Shown here piece by piece: positions 26,333-42,259 of a stretch of 64,000 bases of DNA. Position 1 is the first letter of the stretch; each line of letters starts with the position of its first letter. The notes under the pieces were generated by a model, which ran no database searches, was not told the origin of the DNA, and worked only from the letters and a program-made list of their open reading frames with translations. The DNA is taken from positions 248,001-312,000 of the forward strand of contig JACVRA010000044.1 in the NCBI GenBank assembly GCA_019828545.1, written 5' to 3'. This stretch comes from Paracamarosporium sp. OC-R06-R3. Its lineage: Eukaryota; Ascomycota; Dothideomycetes; Pleosporales; Didymosphaeriaceae. The position numbers were made by a program, and so were the translations under genes.

Positions 26333-26671
26333 GCTCTCTGTACAACAACATACGTTTTCCTTGGACGTTCACAAGAATGCTTCCCTTTTCAAATCTGGTA
26401 CGATGTGTGCCCAAAGGAGAGACGTTGTCCTCTCTGGGCATTTCCCGCTGTACATACCGATCTCACTTGTATATTAAATGTATTCCCTTGACGTCCGCTC
26501 AGTCACACCGAGCTTTTACGGCGACACAAAGCCGCAGGCGTCACCATACGCGAGTCCACCACCAGCAGACACTAGCCACGCAAGGCAAGATGGCCGAGAC
26601 GGGGGGGAGCCCTGCATATGCGTTGTGACGGAGGAGCGCATGCGCACCTCGGCGCGAGCTCGGCCTGAAAA

Positions 26672-26694
26672 TTATCAGATTAAAATTATCAGAT
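26672..26694 (-). promoter_or_regulatory. Tandem pair of SreA/SRE-type iron-GATA sites
   Basis: Two direct copies of TTATCAGAT occur at 26672-26680 and 26686-26694, reading ATCTGATAA on the minus strand. They start 14 bp apart, and each is preceded by AAA, so the repeated unit is about 12 bp. They lie about 700 bp upstream of the presumed sidA ATG. Confidence 0.72.
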
Positions 26695-26827
26695 GAAAAT
26701 TTGCTGATGCCTGGAATCCGCCAATTGCCCGCAAGTGCCCCGCCGGCCAAGGTTTCGATCAACACCATCCCACGCATCACAGCACGATCTCGGGAAGGCG
26801 TTGCGGGGCGTCTTGAAGAATTTTATC

Positions 26828-26836
26828 TTATCTGAT
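26828..26836 (-). promoter_or_regulatory. SreA/SRE-type iron-GATA site
   Basis: TTATCTGAT on the plus strand gives ATCAGATAA on the minus strand, an exact ATCWGATAA match about 560 bp upstream of sidA ATG 27397. A further minimal TTATC lies immediately to its left at 26823. Confidence 0.68.
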
Positions 26837-27306
26837 CCGGTGCTTTCACCATCTAGCCCGTCAGACCAAAGATCCCTACGTCGGGCTGCAGGTCAAGCAT
26901 CCACTGACATACGCGACCTCGGAGCAAGCCAGGCTGGGCGGAGAGGAAGCCGTATCGTACCATCGTTCTGTTTAGAACCTTGCGGACGAAATGGCTAGGA
27001 GACAAAAGTCGTTGCGGAGTGGGCCGAGTCGCGTCCTCTTGTGCATTTACAAGAGTACCCAAGCTCCTCCCACCTCAGGCATCCTTTGCAGTTGAAGTGG
27101 GCGTCTTGGGCTGACATTGCTATCTACTACTTGGTGTTGCTGCACCAATAGCTTCAGTCCGCGACCGTGAACGGTATGTCAGGTTATTGTGGCTGTTCGA
27201 GCTACCCTAGTCGCTTTTGTCCCCTCTAGCACGTCATCGACAACGATACACTGTATAGCTACTGACTCCTTGCTTCAGAACCAACAGATTTATTGTGGGA
27301 CAATAA

Positions 27307-29212
<1,906 letters not shown>

Positions 29213-30496
29213 GGGTTTTCTGGGGAAGTTTCACTTTGAGCGTTGGACGTTGATGGCAAGGGTCACTTTGGATTTTATTTTTTCAAAGGGTTCTAGGTCG
29301 TCTCTTTCTTTTCAATTCATGTTTGCAATAGGTTGCGTCGTTGATCATCCATGTTCAGGGTGGACACCTTGAGCACAATCAAAAGCAAGCCTTCTTTACT
29401 CCACCCGTTGTGGTCAATTGACTGCTCACACCCCTCCCCGCAGACATGCGCAGTGTATAACCCCGTGCAAACTTCTCCCTCGCCCGTGTTTGTATGCAGT
29501 TCATGATTTTGATGCTCGGTGGTGCCGAACGAGGCAGTGAGCGCTACGATCGTTACAAAGCGGTATGATAGCGACGGTCAGCCCCAGCACCGCGCGATGA
29601 CGTTGGATGCTGGCGGACTACTTTGGTTGATTCTTAGTCAACGGCTCTCTGTGTGATAGAATGCTCACTGCAATGTTCGTGGTGCGCGAATTGCATGTGA
29701 ACAAACAGCTGTTTCGAGAGCGTCCGTGTCTGCAACGTGCTTCCAGACCCTGGCAGATAGACAAGATCCAAGTTCTGGGTCAGGTGCTATTCCGTTCAGG
29801 GCGCTCCAGGCACCACATGCTGCGTTCAGTCCCGTCTGCACGGCCCGCCTTGGGCACCTTCACGGCCGGCAGCTGTGGCTGAGCTGCGTCAGCGATGGCG
29901 TAGAGAGACTGAGGGCATCGTTGCGCTGTGCCTGGGGCGCAGGCTGGGGCAACGGCGGCGGAGGGCGTGTGTAGGGAGCAACGACGAACGGCTGCGAAGT
30001 GCGTGTTCAAGCAGGCCAGGTCGCGCTCGACGTGGGCGGGCTGGGATCTTGGCAGATTGAGCTGGACTACGGCATCACACACTGGCGTACCATCAGCGCC
30101 CGACGTCCTAAAGTTGCATTTCTCCACTCCTCCCGCGTCCTCAGTCCTAGACACAATCCCCAAGCCGTGCGTGCTCCTGCGTGTCCTCTCCAGCCCGTCT
30201 GCGCGCGCTACAGCGGCTGATTCCAGGCTGCGGCAGCTCTATCGCACACCCCGCCGACCGTCCACGACCCATCGCCAGCCCCGTCGAGTCCTGCGCAGGC
30301 ACGTTTTGCACGCTCGTTCGCTCTCCCACTTAGGCTCCTCATCTCTCTTCCTCCAGGCTCTGCGCCGCCGTCGCCCTCTGACGTAGCCCCCCTCCTCGAC
30401 CAGCCGCGCAATTCGGAATGCTCTGCTCGCGGCTGAGCCGGCTGTCTTAACCTCGCCTACGCCCCGACTGCTCCCCACGGTTCTCCTGTGGCCGCT
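29213..30496. other. sidA 3' region and long YAK1 upstream region
   Basis: A 1.28 kb stretch with no supported gene. The right half is GC-rich and, unusually, open in several frames on both strands (for example 29928-30386 plus and 29780-30163 minus). The overlapping translations are of low complexity, rich in Arg and Ala, and carry no motif, so I treat them as composition artefacts. It probably includes a long YAK1 leader. Confidence 0.5.
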
Positions 30497-33500
<3,004 letters not shown>

Positions 33501-34535
33501 CGCGGAAAGCTCTAGTTTGTACACTCTTCTTTTGGTTGTCGATGCGTAGTTGCATCGGCATAGCTTGACCTATATTCGACTTTCGACACTCCGATATCCA
33601 GACGTTCGTACCCTTCTCAGATGTTCGCCCTTGTCGAGAGCACCATTTCACCGCACGAGAGGCCTACAAATACTGGTCGTGGGCGAGTGTAGCCGGCAGC
33701 AGACGCTCAGTCTATGCGGCGTCCAAATTGCATCACGTTTCATTGTCGTACCATACGCAGCTGACGTACGTGGAGGTGGATCCAAGCGTTCAGTATCTTT
33801 CGGATTGGTCGGTAGGGTTAGCACACAGGCTGCAAGCGAATTGTGGGAATACCAGGGCGGGTGGGCGGTCAGGATCTATGAGTCAAGTACGACTGCTTTG
33901 AGTCCGCCGCAAATTGTTGGCGCGGGCATCGTATGACTCTTGCCGGTAGGATGGGTGGTGGTACATGTCCTTTCTCGATTTTCAACGTAGATGATTCTTG
34001 ATCACGAAGGGGGGTTCGACTGGCTGCGAAGGGGGAGGCGGCATCTTGTACTTTTACTAGCATTCATATGGATATTCTGATGGCTGTCGTACGATTTCTG
34101 ATGGCCGACCGACAATACTGGCTTTTTTCTCAGTTTCTGCGATTTACTTTTCGACATATGAGCAGCGTACTAGAAGAAGCTATTGAAGACTGGCTGTGAA
34201 TGTATTGCAGTAAGAGTAAACGATCTAGAACGATGCAGTAGATAGACGTCCTGATCAGATTACATTCGAGCATGCTGGTATTCACTGGCTATATTTCTTA
34301 TGTTATTCCAAAGTAACTTTCAGTGATGGAAGGTTGAATGCGCCTGCCCCGCAAGTGGGCAGACGCTTGGGCCAATGGCGGGCAGGCGCGCCTCCCACTT
34401 TGAATTTTGACTCAAAGACGCACCACGACCGGAAAACTACGAGGCCCGCGCAGCTCGCCCACTACCCGCTCCCCGCCTGCGCGACACTTTTCTCGAACGC
34501 ACCGACGACCACACCACTTCGGGAACACCGCCAAC
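33501..34535. other. Intergenic region between YAK1 and NIP1
   Basis: No supported gene. It contains the YAK1 3' untranslated region and the eIF3c promoter. An ORF at 33550-33936 has no motif. The 100 bases before 34536 are rich in short CAC/CCG runs typical of leaders of highly expressed fungal genes. Confidence 0.5.
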
Positions 34536-37267
34536 ATGTCGTCACGCTTCTTCTCGCGAGACAGCGACAGTGAGAGCTCCAGCTCTGAGGAGGAGGAGCT
34601 CTACTCTGAGGAGGAACAGTCGGTAGAAGAATCCGAGGAGGAGTCTGACGAGGAGGAAGACTCGGATGAGGATTCGTCCGACGACGAGGGCCAGGGTGCC
34701 AACCGTTTCTTGAAGGGCGGCGTGAGCGATGACGAGAGCGACGAGGACGAGGGGGCGAAGGTGCTCAAGAGTGCGAAGGACAAGCGGTTCGAGGAGCTTG
34801 AGGGCACAGTGAGGAGCATCGAGAACGCGGAAAAGATCAACGACTGGGCTGTCATTCAAGAACGTGAGTATACCACGGGCAAAGCATAAGTTTGGTGGGG
34901 TTGGCACACACGATGCTAATATGACATGCAGAGTTCGACAAGCTGAACCGCCAGATCCCCGCGCTCATCCGACAGAACGATGGCCGTGTGCCCAAGATGT
35001 ACATCCAGGCCATCGCCGACCTTGAGACGACTATGAACGAGACGCTCGAGAAGCAGAAGGTCACGCCCAAGAAGATGAACGCCATCAACACGCGTGGTCT
35101 CAACGCTGTCCGTCAGAAGATCAGGAAGAACAACAAGGAGTACGCCAAGGATATTGATGCGTACAGGGCGGACAAGGACGCTTTCATGCGCGAGGAGGTG
35201 GTTGAGGCGGCCCCCAAGGAGAAGAAGAAGAAGACTCCTGCCGCCCAGCTTTCTGCTCAGGCTGTCGCCGATGCGGATGACGATGGCTTCACGATGGTCG
35301 ACGGACGTGGCAAGGCGGTGCAATACACACCGGAGAGCATTCTCAAGCACCTCCGGTCGATCGTGGAGCAGAGAGGTCGCAAGAACACAGACCGCATGGA
35401 GCACATCCGCACATTGGAGAAGCTCTTCGATGTTGCTGTGAACGACTATCAGAGGATTCGCGTCCTCCTGACGCTCGTCTCTACGCGGTTCGACTTGACT
35501 TCCGGCACGGGCAACCAAATGGCGCAAGAGCAGTGGAAGCTGTGAGTCTAACCATCGTGATAAGACTGAATAGAAACTAACGTGTTACAGTGCACAACAA
35601 GAGTTGAACAAGCTCTTGGAGACGCTCGAGAGCACCAAGGACATCGTTGTTGTGGAGGGTGCCGAAGAGTGGGAAGACGACGACAAGCAGCCGACTATTA
35701 CTTCTGGAGAGGTCTTTAAGATCCCTGGCAGTGTCGTGTCATTCGTGGAGAGGCTAGACGATGAGCTCACCAGGTCGCTTCAGCACATCGATCCCCACAC
35801 TTCCGAGTACATTGAGCGTTTGACTGACGAGGGCTCTCTGTACGCTTCGCTAGTCCGCGCACTGGTGTACGTTGAGAATCTGAAGAAGGATGCGTCGTTG
35901 AACGTGTCGCAAGATTCGTTGAACCGCGTCGTCATGCGACGATTGGAGCACGTCTACTTTAAGGTACGATACTCACCTGTAGTGACTCGTGTAAATACTA
36001 ACAACCACAGCCCTCCCAAGTTGTCACAATTCTTGAGAACAACACCTGGAAAGTCCTTCCCTCTAGCATCGACTCCGACGTCACCCCTCGGGCTACCGCC
36101 GATGACACTGCTTCCCTCGTCCAGACTCTCTGCACATACCTCTTCAGGCACTCCGAGGGCATTATTCGCGCCAGGGCTATGCTGTGCCAGGTTTACTTCT
36201 TGGCTCTGCACGACCAGTACTACAAGGCCCGCGACCTGATGCTCATGTCCCATCTCCAAGACACCATCAGCAACTTCGATGTCAGCACCCAGATCCTCTT
36301 CAACCGTGCATTGGTTCAGATAGGATTGTGCGCATTCCGCGCAGGGTTGGTTTATGAGGCCCAGACATCGCTGCAGGAGATCTGTGGCAGCAACAGGCAG
36401 AAGGAGCTCCTCGCACAAGGCTTGCAGATGCAGCGCTTCACTCAGATCTCTCCTGAACAGGAGCGTCTTGAACGCCAGCGACAGCTGCCTTTCCACATGC
36501 ACATCAACCTTGAGTTGCTTGAGTGCGTTTACCTCACTTGCTCTATGCTTCTCGAGATCCCTCTTCTTGCACAGATTGGCTCGTCCCCAGATATCCGGAA
36601 GCGTGTCATCAGCAAGACCTACCGCCGCCTCTTAGAGTACCACGAGCGCCAGATTTTCACTGGACCCCCAGAGAACACCCGCGACCACGTCATGCAGGCA
36701 TCGAAAGCACTTTCTGCCGGCGAGTGGCAGAAGGCTGCGCAATACATCAACAGCATCAAGATCTGGGAGCTCATGGCTGATAGCGAGAAGATCAAGGAAA
36801 TGTTGTCTGCGCAGATACAAGAAGAGGGTCTGCGAACCTACCTCTTCACCTACGCACCATTCTACGACACACTGGCCGTCTCCACATTAGCGTCGATGTT
36901 CGATCTGTCTGAGCGCAAAGTTTCTGCCGTCGTGTCACGGATGATCTCTCACGAGGAGCTCGCGGCTGCTCTTGACCAGGTCAACTCGGCCATTATCTTC
37001 AGAAAGGGTGTTGAGCTATCGAGACTACAGACGCTGGCACTCAGCCTGTCAGACAAGGCGTCGGGTCTCATCGAGTCAAACGAGAAGACGCTCGAACAGA
37101 GGACACAGGGTACTGCCAATGCCTTCGAGAGGCAAACCGGCAGGGGACGTGGCGGTGGCCGCGGTGGAGGTCGCGGCGGCCGAGGAGGTGGCATGGGACG
37201 CGGTGGCGGCGGCGGACGGAATCAGCAGTTCACTGGTGGCGCGCTTGGACGTGCTATCCAGGCGTAA
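34536..37267 (+). CDS. NIP1: Translation initiation factor eIF3 subunit C (Nip1)
   Basis: Four exons, 34536-34863, 34932-35541, 35591-35963 and 36011-37267, give 855 residues; phases 1, 2, 0 agree. The first about 85 residues are a very acidic Ser/Glu/Asp tract after MSSRFF, the region that in yeast contacts eIF1 and eIF5. The central [17 protein letters not shown] and [11 protein letters not shown] segments and the C-terminal PCI domain (about 600-790, with [18 protein letters not shown] and [10 protein letters not shown]) are diagnostic. The protein ends in an RGG-rich tail (about 815-845) followed by a short conserved end. The length fits fungal eIF3c. It is a core eIF3 subunit bridging the 40S subunit and the 43S complex in the cytoplasm. 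Confidence 0.96.
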
Positions 37268-38580
37268 GGCACGCAAGTTTGCGGAGGCGATGGCGATGGC
37301 AATTGCATGGTTAGCTCGACGCAGGAAATCAGGGGCCGGTTTACATGGTTGGCGTCTTTTTGTTTCAGTACGACCGAGGGTGAGACTTTTTGGGCTCTCT
37401 CCCTCTCTCTCTCATGGTAATGCGATATGCGTGGGCATCTGGACTGAGATTACGCTAGAAGAAACGTGTGCATCAATTTAAAAGTTTAAAAGTTGGTGCT
37501 TTTGTGTGTGTGTGTGGTGTTTTGCGTGTCTTTGATGATGGGATTGCGGGGAGTGTGTGAGGTGGATGTGGTGGTTTGGTCTGTCTGCTTTGTTCGTGTG
37601 GTTTTCATGCGGTGGTGTGGCATGGCGTGCTCTTTTTCGTAGCGTAGCGTCTTGTGTGCGGTTTAATAGTGCGGTGTGGGTATGGATTCCAGGGTGCGTT
37701 TACCTGTTCTTAGCATCCCTTTTTATGTTTGTGTGTGTGCGGTAAACGATGTGTGAAGAGGGGTAGCGGTTTTATACGCTTCTAGATGTAGTAATAATGT
37801 GTACGGATTGGCGAAGGGAGAAGGTGGTGGGGCGCTGGGTGTGTTTTGCGTGGGGGGTGTATAGGAATTGGATTTGGTCCTGGCCTTGGTCTTGGTCTTT
37901 AATGTGGATGTAGTCATCATCAACATGGATGGATGTGCTTGTGTAAGTACGCTCGCTAACCCGCTGCATGATATTGTGGTCTTAGAAGTATATGTCTATT
38001 CGATGCTTCCCTCACTCGCTTTATATGGTCATTGTGTTATATAATCTCCGACCCTTTTACCAGGTTGCTTGGATTTCGAACACAAGCTGAGGTATACGTA
38101 CCTGGACGGCGAAATATCGAGTTACAGCTAGCTACATATCCGCCACCCACGATCTTCATGGCATTTCACAATTTACCTAAGATAACGCGACTGTACAATA
38201 CGGTACGATGGGAAGGGAAAGGAAGCGCAAGGAAGCTAAGTCTCGATCCGCCGTCGTGCTACTGGTTTGGAGATGCGAAGGGCGTGTGGATATGTATATA
38301 TATGTATGCGCGTATGCGTGCATAAATAAATTATACACACTCCCATACTACATGCCAACTACCCAGATAATCCACGCCCATGTACCAGTCTTACGATTCC
38401 ATTCGATAATTTACTATGTCGCCGTGTTGTGTCCGGGTAGATAAACGAAGGGTTGTACGAGGTAGAAGCGTGGATTAGGGGGTGGCTTGCTTGTGTCACG
38501 GGAGATTGTCCGATCAGTCGAGTGGATTTAATTTGTTTTCTGTGAAGGGGGAGTCGGTGGGTGGGTGGGTATGCTTGGTA

Positions 38581-38614
38581 AGAAGGAAGGGGGAAGGAAG
38601 GAAGGAAGGAAGGA
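38581..38614 (+). repeat. GGAA microsatellite
   Basis: An interrupted run of GGAA/GAAG units is visible directly (AAGGAAGGAAGG). It is a simple repeat in a convergent intergenic region; no function is implied. Confidence 0.85.
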
Positions 38615-38697
38615 TTGGTGTGCACAAAGGGCATTTACTTACTCTGGAACTGGTGTGGATCCTGGGTAGTCACTCGGCCGTAAGACATCGCATTCCA

Positions 38698-38730
38698 CAT
38701 TTCGCATTTCGCATTTCGCATTTCGCATTT
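38698..38730 (+). repeat. CATTTCG 7-bp minisatellite
   Basis: Four perfect tandem copies of CATTTCG run from 38698 to 38725, followed by a partial fifth copy (CATTT). A preceding CATTCCA looks like a degenerate extra copy. It sits in the spacer and overlaps no gene. Confidence 0.88.
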
Positions 38731-39088
38731 GGCGTCGACGGACCAGGGCAAATTTCAACCACTCATCAAGGCAGCACGAAGAACGATGGGAAGTAAACAT
38801 GCATTGATCAGGATATCCCAAGTGTATACCCAAGACAAAAGAAAAGGCAATAGTAAAGACGACAACGGGCGATGCACGTCTGCCTTCTAAATTTCCAGCG
38901 CATCGTTCCATACTGTAAAGCAAACGCCTTCGTCCCCCCGAACGAACAATCCTATTCCCAGTGGTATCTATCAACATCGCGCTCGCTTTTCGCTTTCCTC
39001 CCCAATGGTATAAGCCCCCTCGCGCGCGTGTATTATGCGGTCTCTTTTGTGTAGTGATGTACTGTGTAGCAGGAGATGAACGAACAGT

Positions 39089-39834
39089 TTACGAGTGGAT
39101 GTGCTGCTCGGTGGTACCGCTGCGATGCCAGGTGGCGAGGAGGACGCCACAGCGGCCGCACTTGTGCTGGACGTCTTTCGTCGAGCTCATCATGTAGGGG
39201 ATGCAGCAGAGAAGGGCAAGGCAGCAGAGAGCGAGGGCCCATGCGCTGGTCTCTGTTAGTTTGATTGCTTCTTCCTCAAAGGGAAAATGGTGAGACTCAC
39301 TGTGTGGTGTTACCCGTCTCGAATGCGGTGTTGGTCATGGCGCGCTGGCCGCAAGCTGGGCAGTCGACTGGGGCGGGAGACCTGTTCAAGCTGGCGAGAG
39401 GGATCGCGTTCTGGTATACTGTTCCGCTCTGCTGTTGCGGAGGCATGCCGGGGTTCTGAGGGTGGGCTCCCTTCTGCTCAGCTCCAGGCGCGAACTGGCC
39501 CTGGGGTTGCTGCGGTGGAGGAGAGGCGTAACCCTGCTGGGGAGGCGGCGAGCCGGGGTACTGTTGCTGCTGCGGTTGCTGGTACATTTGGCCTTGCTGG
39601 AATTGCGCCTGCGCGTTGGGGTCCTGGTACATGGGAGGCTGTTGCTGCACATGCGCCATGTCGGGCGACTGAGGGTATTGGTTCATGGGAACTTCATAGA
39701 TTCGTTAGCAGATGTCCAGCTGTGATTGCACTGCCATTCAAACAATCGCGTGAATTCGTAGGATGAATGCAAATTGCATATCGCACACGCAACACATGAG
39801 TCAAAGATTGCCACTCACCACCTTGCTTTTCCAT
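39089..39834 (-). CDS. LITAF/SIMPLE-domain membrane-associated zinc protein
   Basis: Three exons, 39834-39819, 39691-39301 and 39245-39089, give 187 residues. The first exon encodes only MEKQG plus one base; phases 1 and 2 then agree. Residues about 6-115 are a disordered Gln/Pro/Tyr-rich region. The LITAF domain follows: CPACG, a long hydrophobic stretch WALALCCLALLCCIPYMM interrupted by Cys, then HKCGRCG. In this family two CxxC knuckles bind one zinc and the hydrophobic part dips into the cytosolic leaflet of endosomal or plasma membranes. The acceptor of intron 2 was set at 39246 because only that choice restores the frame through THAWALAL. The fungal role is not well defined. The first exon is less certain than the rest. 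Confidence 0.85.
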
Positions 39835-40960
39835 TGTGACGGTAGAAGTAGTTTGGCCCTGGAAACGCGTTTATGGATGTTGCTGCGAAGAAGCTTCACA
39901 AAAATGAAGCAAGATAGTCTGCTGTTGAACAAGGTACGAAGGTGAGCTGAAAACGGCGGGGAAGAAATCCGAGTTTACACCAGGCGCACAAGATGGAGAC
40001 AAGCCGTCTCTTTTATCAAGGGCTTCGCGTAGGACAAGGCACAGCCTTGGGGGCCGCTCGGCCAAGGAGGTGCAACGCACAGCCTGCCATGCGGTCAGCT
40101 CATAGGTCCACATGAAATCACCCCCCGCGTTCGCAAAGGCCGTCTTTTCAGCTGAGCCTCAATCGCCAATCACAAAGTAGTAGACATGTCACAAAGGACG
40201 CCGATTGACCCACCAGAAACCGCTCAAGCCTCAAGGTCCCAAGCCGTTTGAGATTTTGGGGTCGTAAGATGCTCGAATAGCGCTGCAGGCAGTAGCGAGC
40301 CAAGCTTGTAATTTCCTCATTTCGCCTAATGCAAGCCTATTCCAGTCACCATCTCTCGGTCGCACCTCGTATCATGCATCGGCTCGTATTGTGAATGCAG
40401 GCAGACGCTTCGCACTAGATACGACTTTCTCAGTCACACATCGCCACAGTCAGGAAACCCGCAAGCGTCACAGTAGTTCCAAGACGATTGCGCAGATCAA
40501 AGTTTCGAATTGACGTCGAGGATAAGGCTGTGCTGGCAGCCTCTCCGATGGATCAGCAGCCAGTGAACTAAGGTACCGCTAGGCGGATTTTGGGCCCGCA
40601 GCGTCGCGCCGTAAAGCATGATTGGTTAGCTCTGCAGCCAACTTGCTTGCTATTTTTGAAACCTGTGGCGCTTGGACAGGGTCTGCTCCAATCTCCAGGT
40701 AAACCCTGGCGGGTCCTTGGGGCGCGAGCCTTTCAGCCACGGAAGTGTTGGGCGAGAATCCACATCGCATATAGCAGCCTGAATCTCCTCAAGTCCAGAT
40801 CAAATGCCAACGAACTTTTTCCAGGGATGACCAGCGGCTAATCAAGGAAACAAACCGTGACCAACATTCGATGTACCTTGGCAAAGGCTGAGTTGGGTTC
40901 GAGATTGGTGTGGGAGCCATCCGAATACGACTCACCGGAAATGCACGGTCTAGCAAAGAA
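39835..40960. other. Upstream region of the LITAF-domain gene / AAR2 3' region
   Basis: No supported gene in 1.1 kb. It should include the LITAF-gene promoter on the left and the AAR2 3' untranslated region on the right. Short ORFs (39871-40113, 40579-40770, 40590-40841) have no motif. Confidence 0.5.
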
Positions 40961-42259
40961 TCAGTACCGAGTATCCATTTCGTCAAGATCGGCCTCTTCT
41001 TCTGAATCGTCTGCGAGTGAACCATTTGCGTTACCACCATTTAGCTGTCTCAACTGGGCAGGTGTGAGCTCAACGATGGTGGGTGCATAATCGCCAGTCT
41101 CGTCGTCCTCATCCACCCCATTCATGTCCATCTCGACTTGCTCTCCGTCCTCTAGCTCCAGCATGCCCCGTTTTACGTAGGAATCGTCCAGCTGCCACCC
41201 AAACTCTGTCTGCAAGAAGTCCTGGAGATCGTCGAACTCGTCGACAATGTCGGTTTTGCGCTTGCCGTCGAAGTCGTTGAGACCTTTGCGAAACTTTCGG
41301 AGCAGTGGCCTCAAGAAACCTCCGCCTTGCTCGTTCAAGTCGAACAGACCGGCTTCCATATCTCCACAGTGGCTCAGCTGCAGACGCAGGGTCTTCAGAA
41401 GCTCCAAGAACAAGTGGAAGCGTTCTTTGACAGCTGTCTGACACGTCAGCAGCAGACCAAGCAGTCGCTTCCACTGCTCTAGGCAGGAATTGTTGTTCAG
41501 CGTCAGCACCATCAGAAAGCAAAACTGCAGCTCTCCCAGTATTTCAAAGTCACGGCTTCGAGAGTCTTTGCTGATACCATGCTTGTTGATCAAATCACCC
41601 AGCGCCCACGAGCGATCTTGGGCAGCTTCGGTGCGTTCTCGTCCCGTCGCACCTTCCCGCCACGTCTGCTTGAGGTCTATAGGAAAGAAGCGAAGCTCTT
41701 TTTCTGGATGCAAAACACTGTTGCTCGCTTCTAATCCCGGTATGTTTTCTAGATCCTGAGCCGCAGAAGAGGCAGATGTGAGAGTCCAATGATCCGGATT
41801 CAGGCCACATATCCTGGTGAGTAGGGATTGTGAGATGCGCGAGGTAAGTCGGCTCCAGTCTGACGATTCTTCCACGATGCTGTCGTCTTCGGCCGTATCA
41901 TCGGCGTGGACCGTCTGTCGATAAGGGGTAAGGCTTTCTTTCCAGATTGCACCCAGATTCGCCTTCCATTTGAGTAGCTCCGGCTGCGAGGTTTCTGCTA
42001 CTAGGTCTTCGGTGTGGGGATTCCACTTTTTGATGAAGACCTGCGGAGGCCCGGCACCCGGGGAAACGTAGAACCAGGCGCCATGTCTCACGGAAAGAGA
42101 TGAGTCGCTAGCTGCGAAGACGAAGTGCAGTCCTGGTGGTAGGTTCTTGACGCCCTTGAAGCGGGGCGTGGTGGTGAAGGAAAGCAGGTCGATGCCGGCC
42201 AGGGCATTTGCAGGCAGGTCTAGCAGCAGGACACAGTGCGTCTGCGAGGCAGGGTCCAT
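40961..42259 (-). CDS. AAR2: U5 snRNP assembly factor Aar2 (A1 cistron-splicing factor)
   Basis: Single exon, 432 residues from ATG 42259. The N-terminal domain shows the family landmarks GIDLLSF, PRFKGVKNLPPGLHFVF and RHGAWFYVSPG. The C-terminal helical domain has ELQFCFLMVLTLNNNSCLEQWKRLL and ends in an acidic tail. Aar2 binds Prp8 and holds it in an inactive state during cytoplasmic U5 snRNP maturation. The same frame extends upstream to a GTG at 42379, but MDPASQTHCVLLLDLP fits the known start of the family, so 42259 is chosen. It is transcribed divergently from VPS22, with about 630 bp between starts. Confidence 0.92.
   Translation of the reverse strand: MDPASQTHCVLLLDLPANALAGIDLLSFTTTPRFKGVKNLPPGLHFVFAASDSSLSVRHGAWFYVSPGAGPPQVFIKKWNPHTEDLVAETSQPELLKWKANLGAIWKESLTPYRQTVHADDTAEDDSIVEESSDWSRLTSRISQSLLTRICGLNPDHWTLTSASSAAQDLENIPGLEASNSVLHPEKELRFFPIDLKQTWREGATGRERTEAAQDRSWALGDLINKHGISKDSRSRDFEILGELQFCFLMVLTLNNNSCLEQWKRLLGLLLTCQTAVKERFHLFLELLKTLRLQLSHCGDMEAGLFDLNEQGGGFLRPLLRKFRKGLNDFDGKRKTDIVDEFDDLQDFLQTEFGWQLDDSYVKRGMLELEDGEQVEMDMNGVDEDDETGDYAPTIVELTPAQLRQLNGGNANGSLADDSEEEADLDEMDTRY

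Larger units (their letters stand above)
37268..39088. other. Convergent intergenic region between NIP1 and the LITAF-domain gene
   Basis: 1.8 kb without a supported gene, between two 3' ends. It is rich in simple-sequence DNA: TG-rich tracts around 37500-37760, a GGAA run at 38581-38614, and a 7-bp minisatellite at 38698-38730. Short ORFs such as 38032-38325 and 38639-38977 are composition artefacts. Confidence 0.5.

Noticed and set aside
39287..39766. 159-residue plus-strand ORF opposite the LITAF-domain gene
   Set aside because: It is the antisense shadow of the CAG/CCN-rich Gln-Pro region; the minus strand has a clear domain and introns.
40880..40930. A GGTTCGAGATT sequence resembling a tRNA B box
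   Set aside because: No matching A box, acceptor stem or anticodon arm could be found at suitable distance. I found no convincing tRNA or rRNA gene anywhere in the window.
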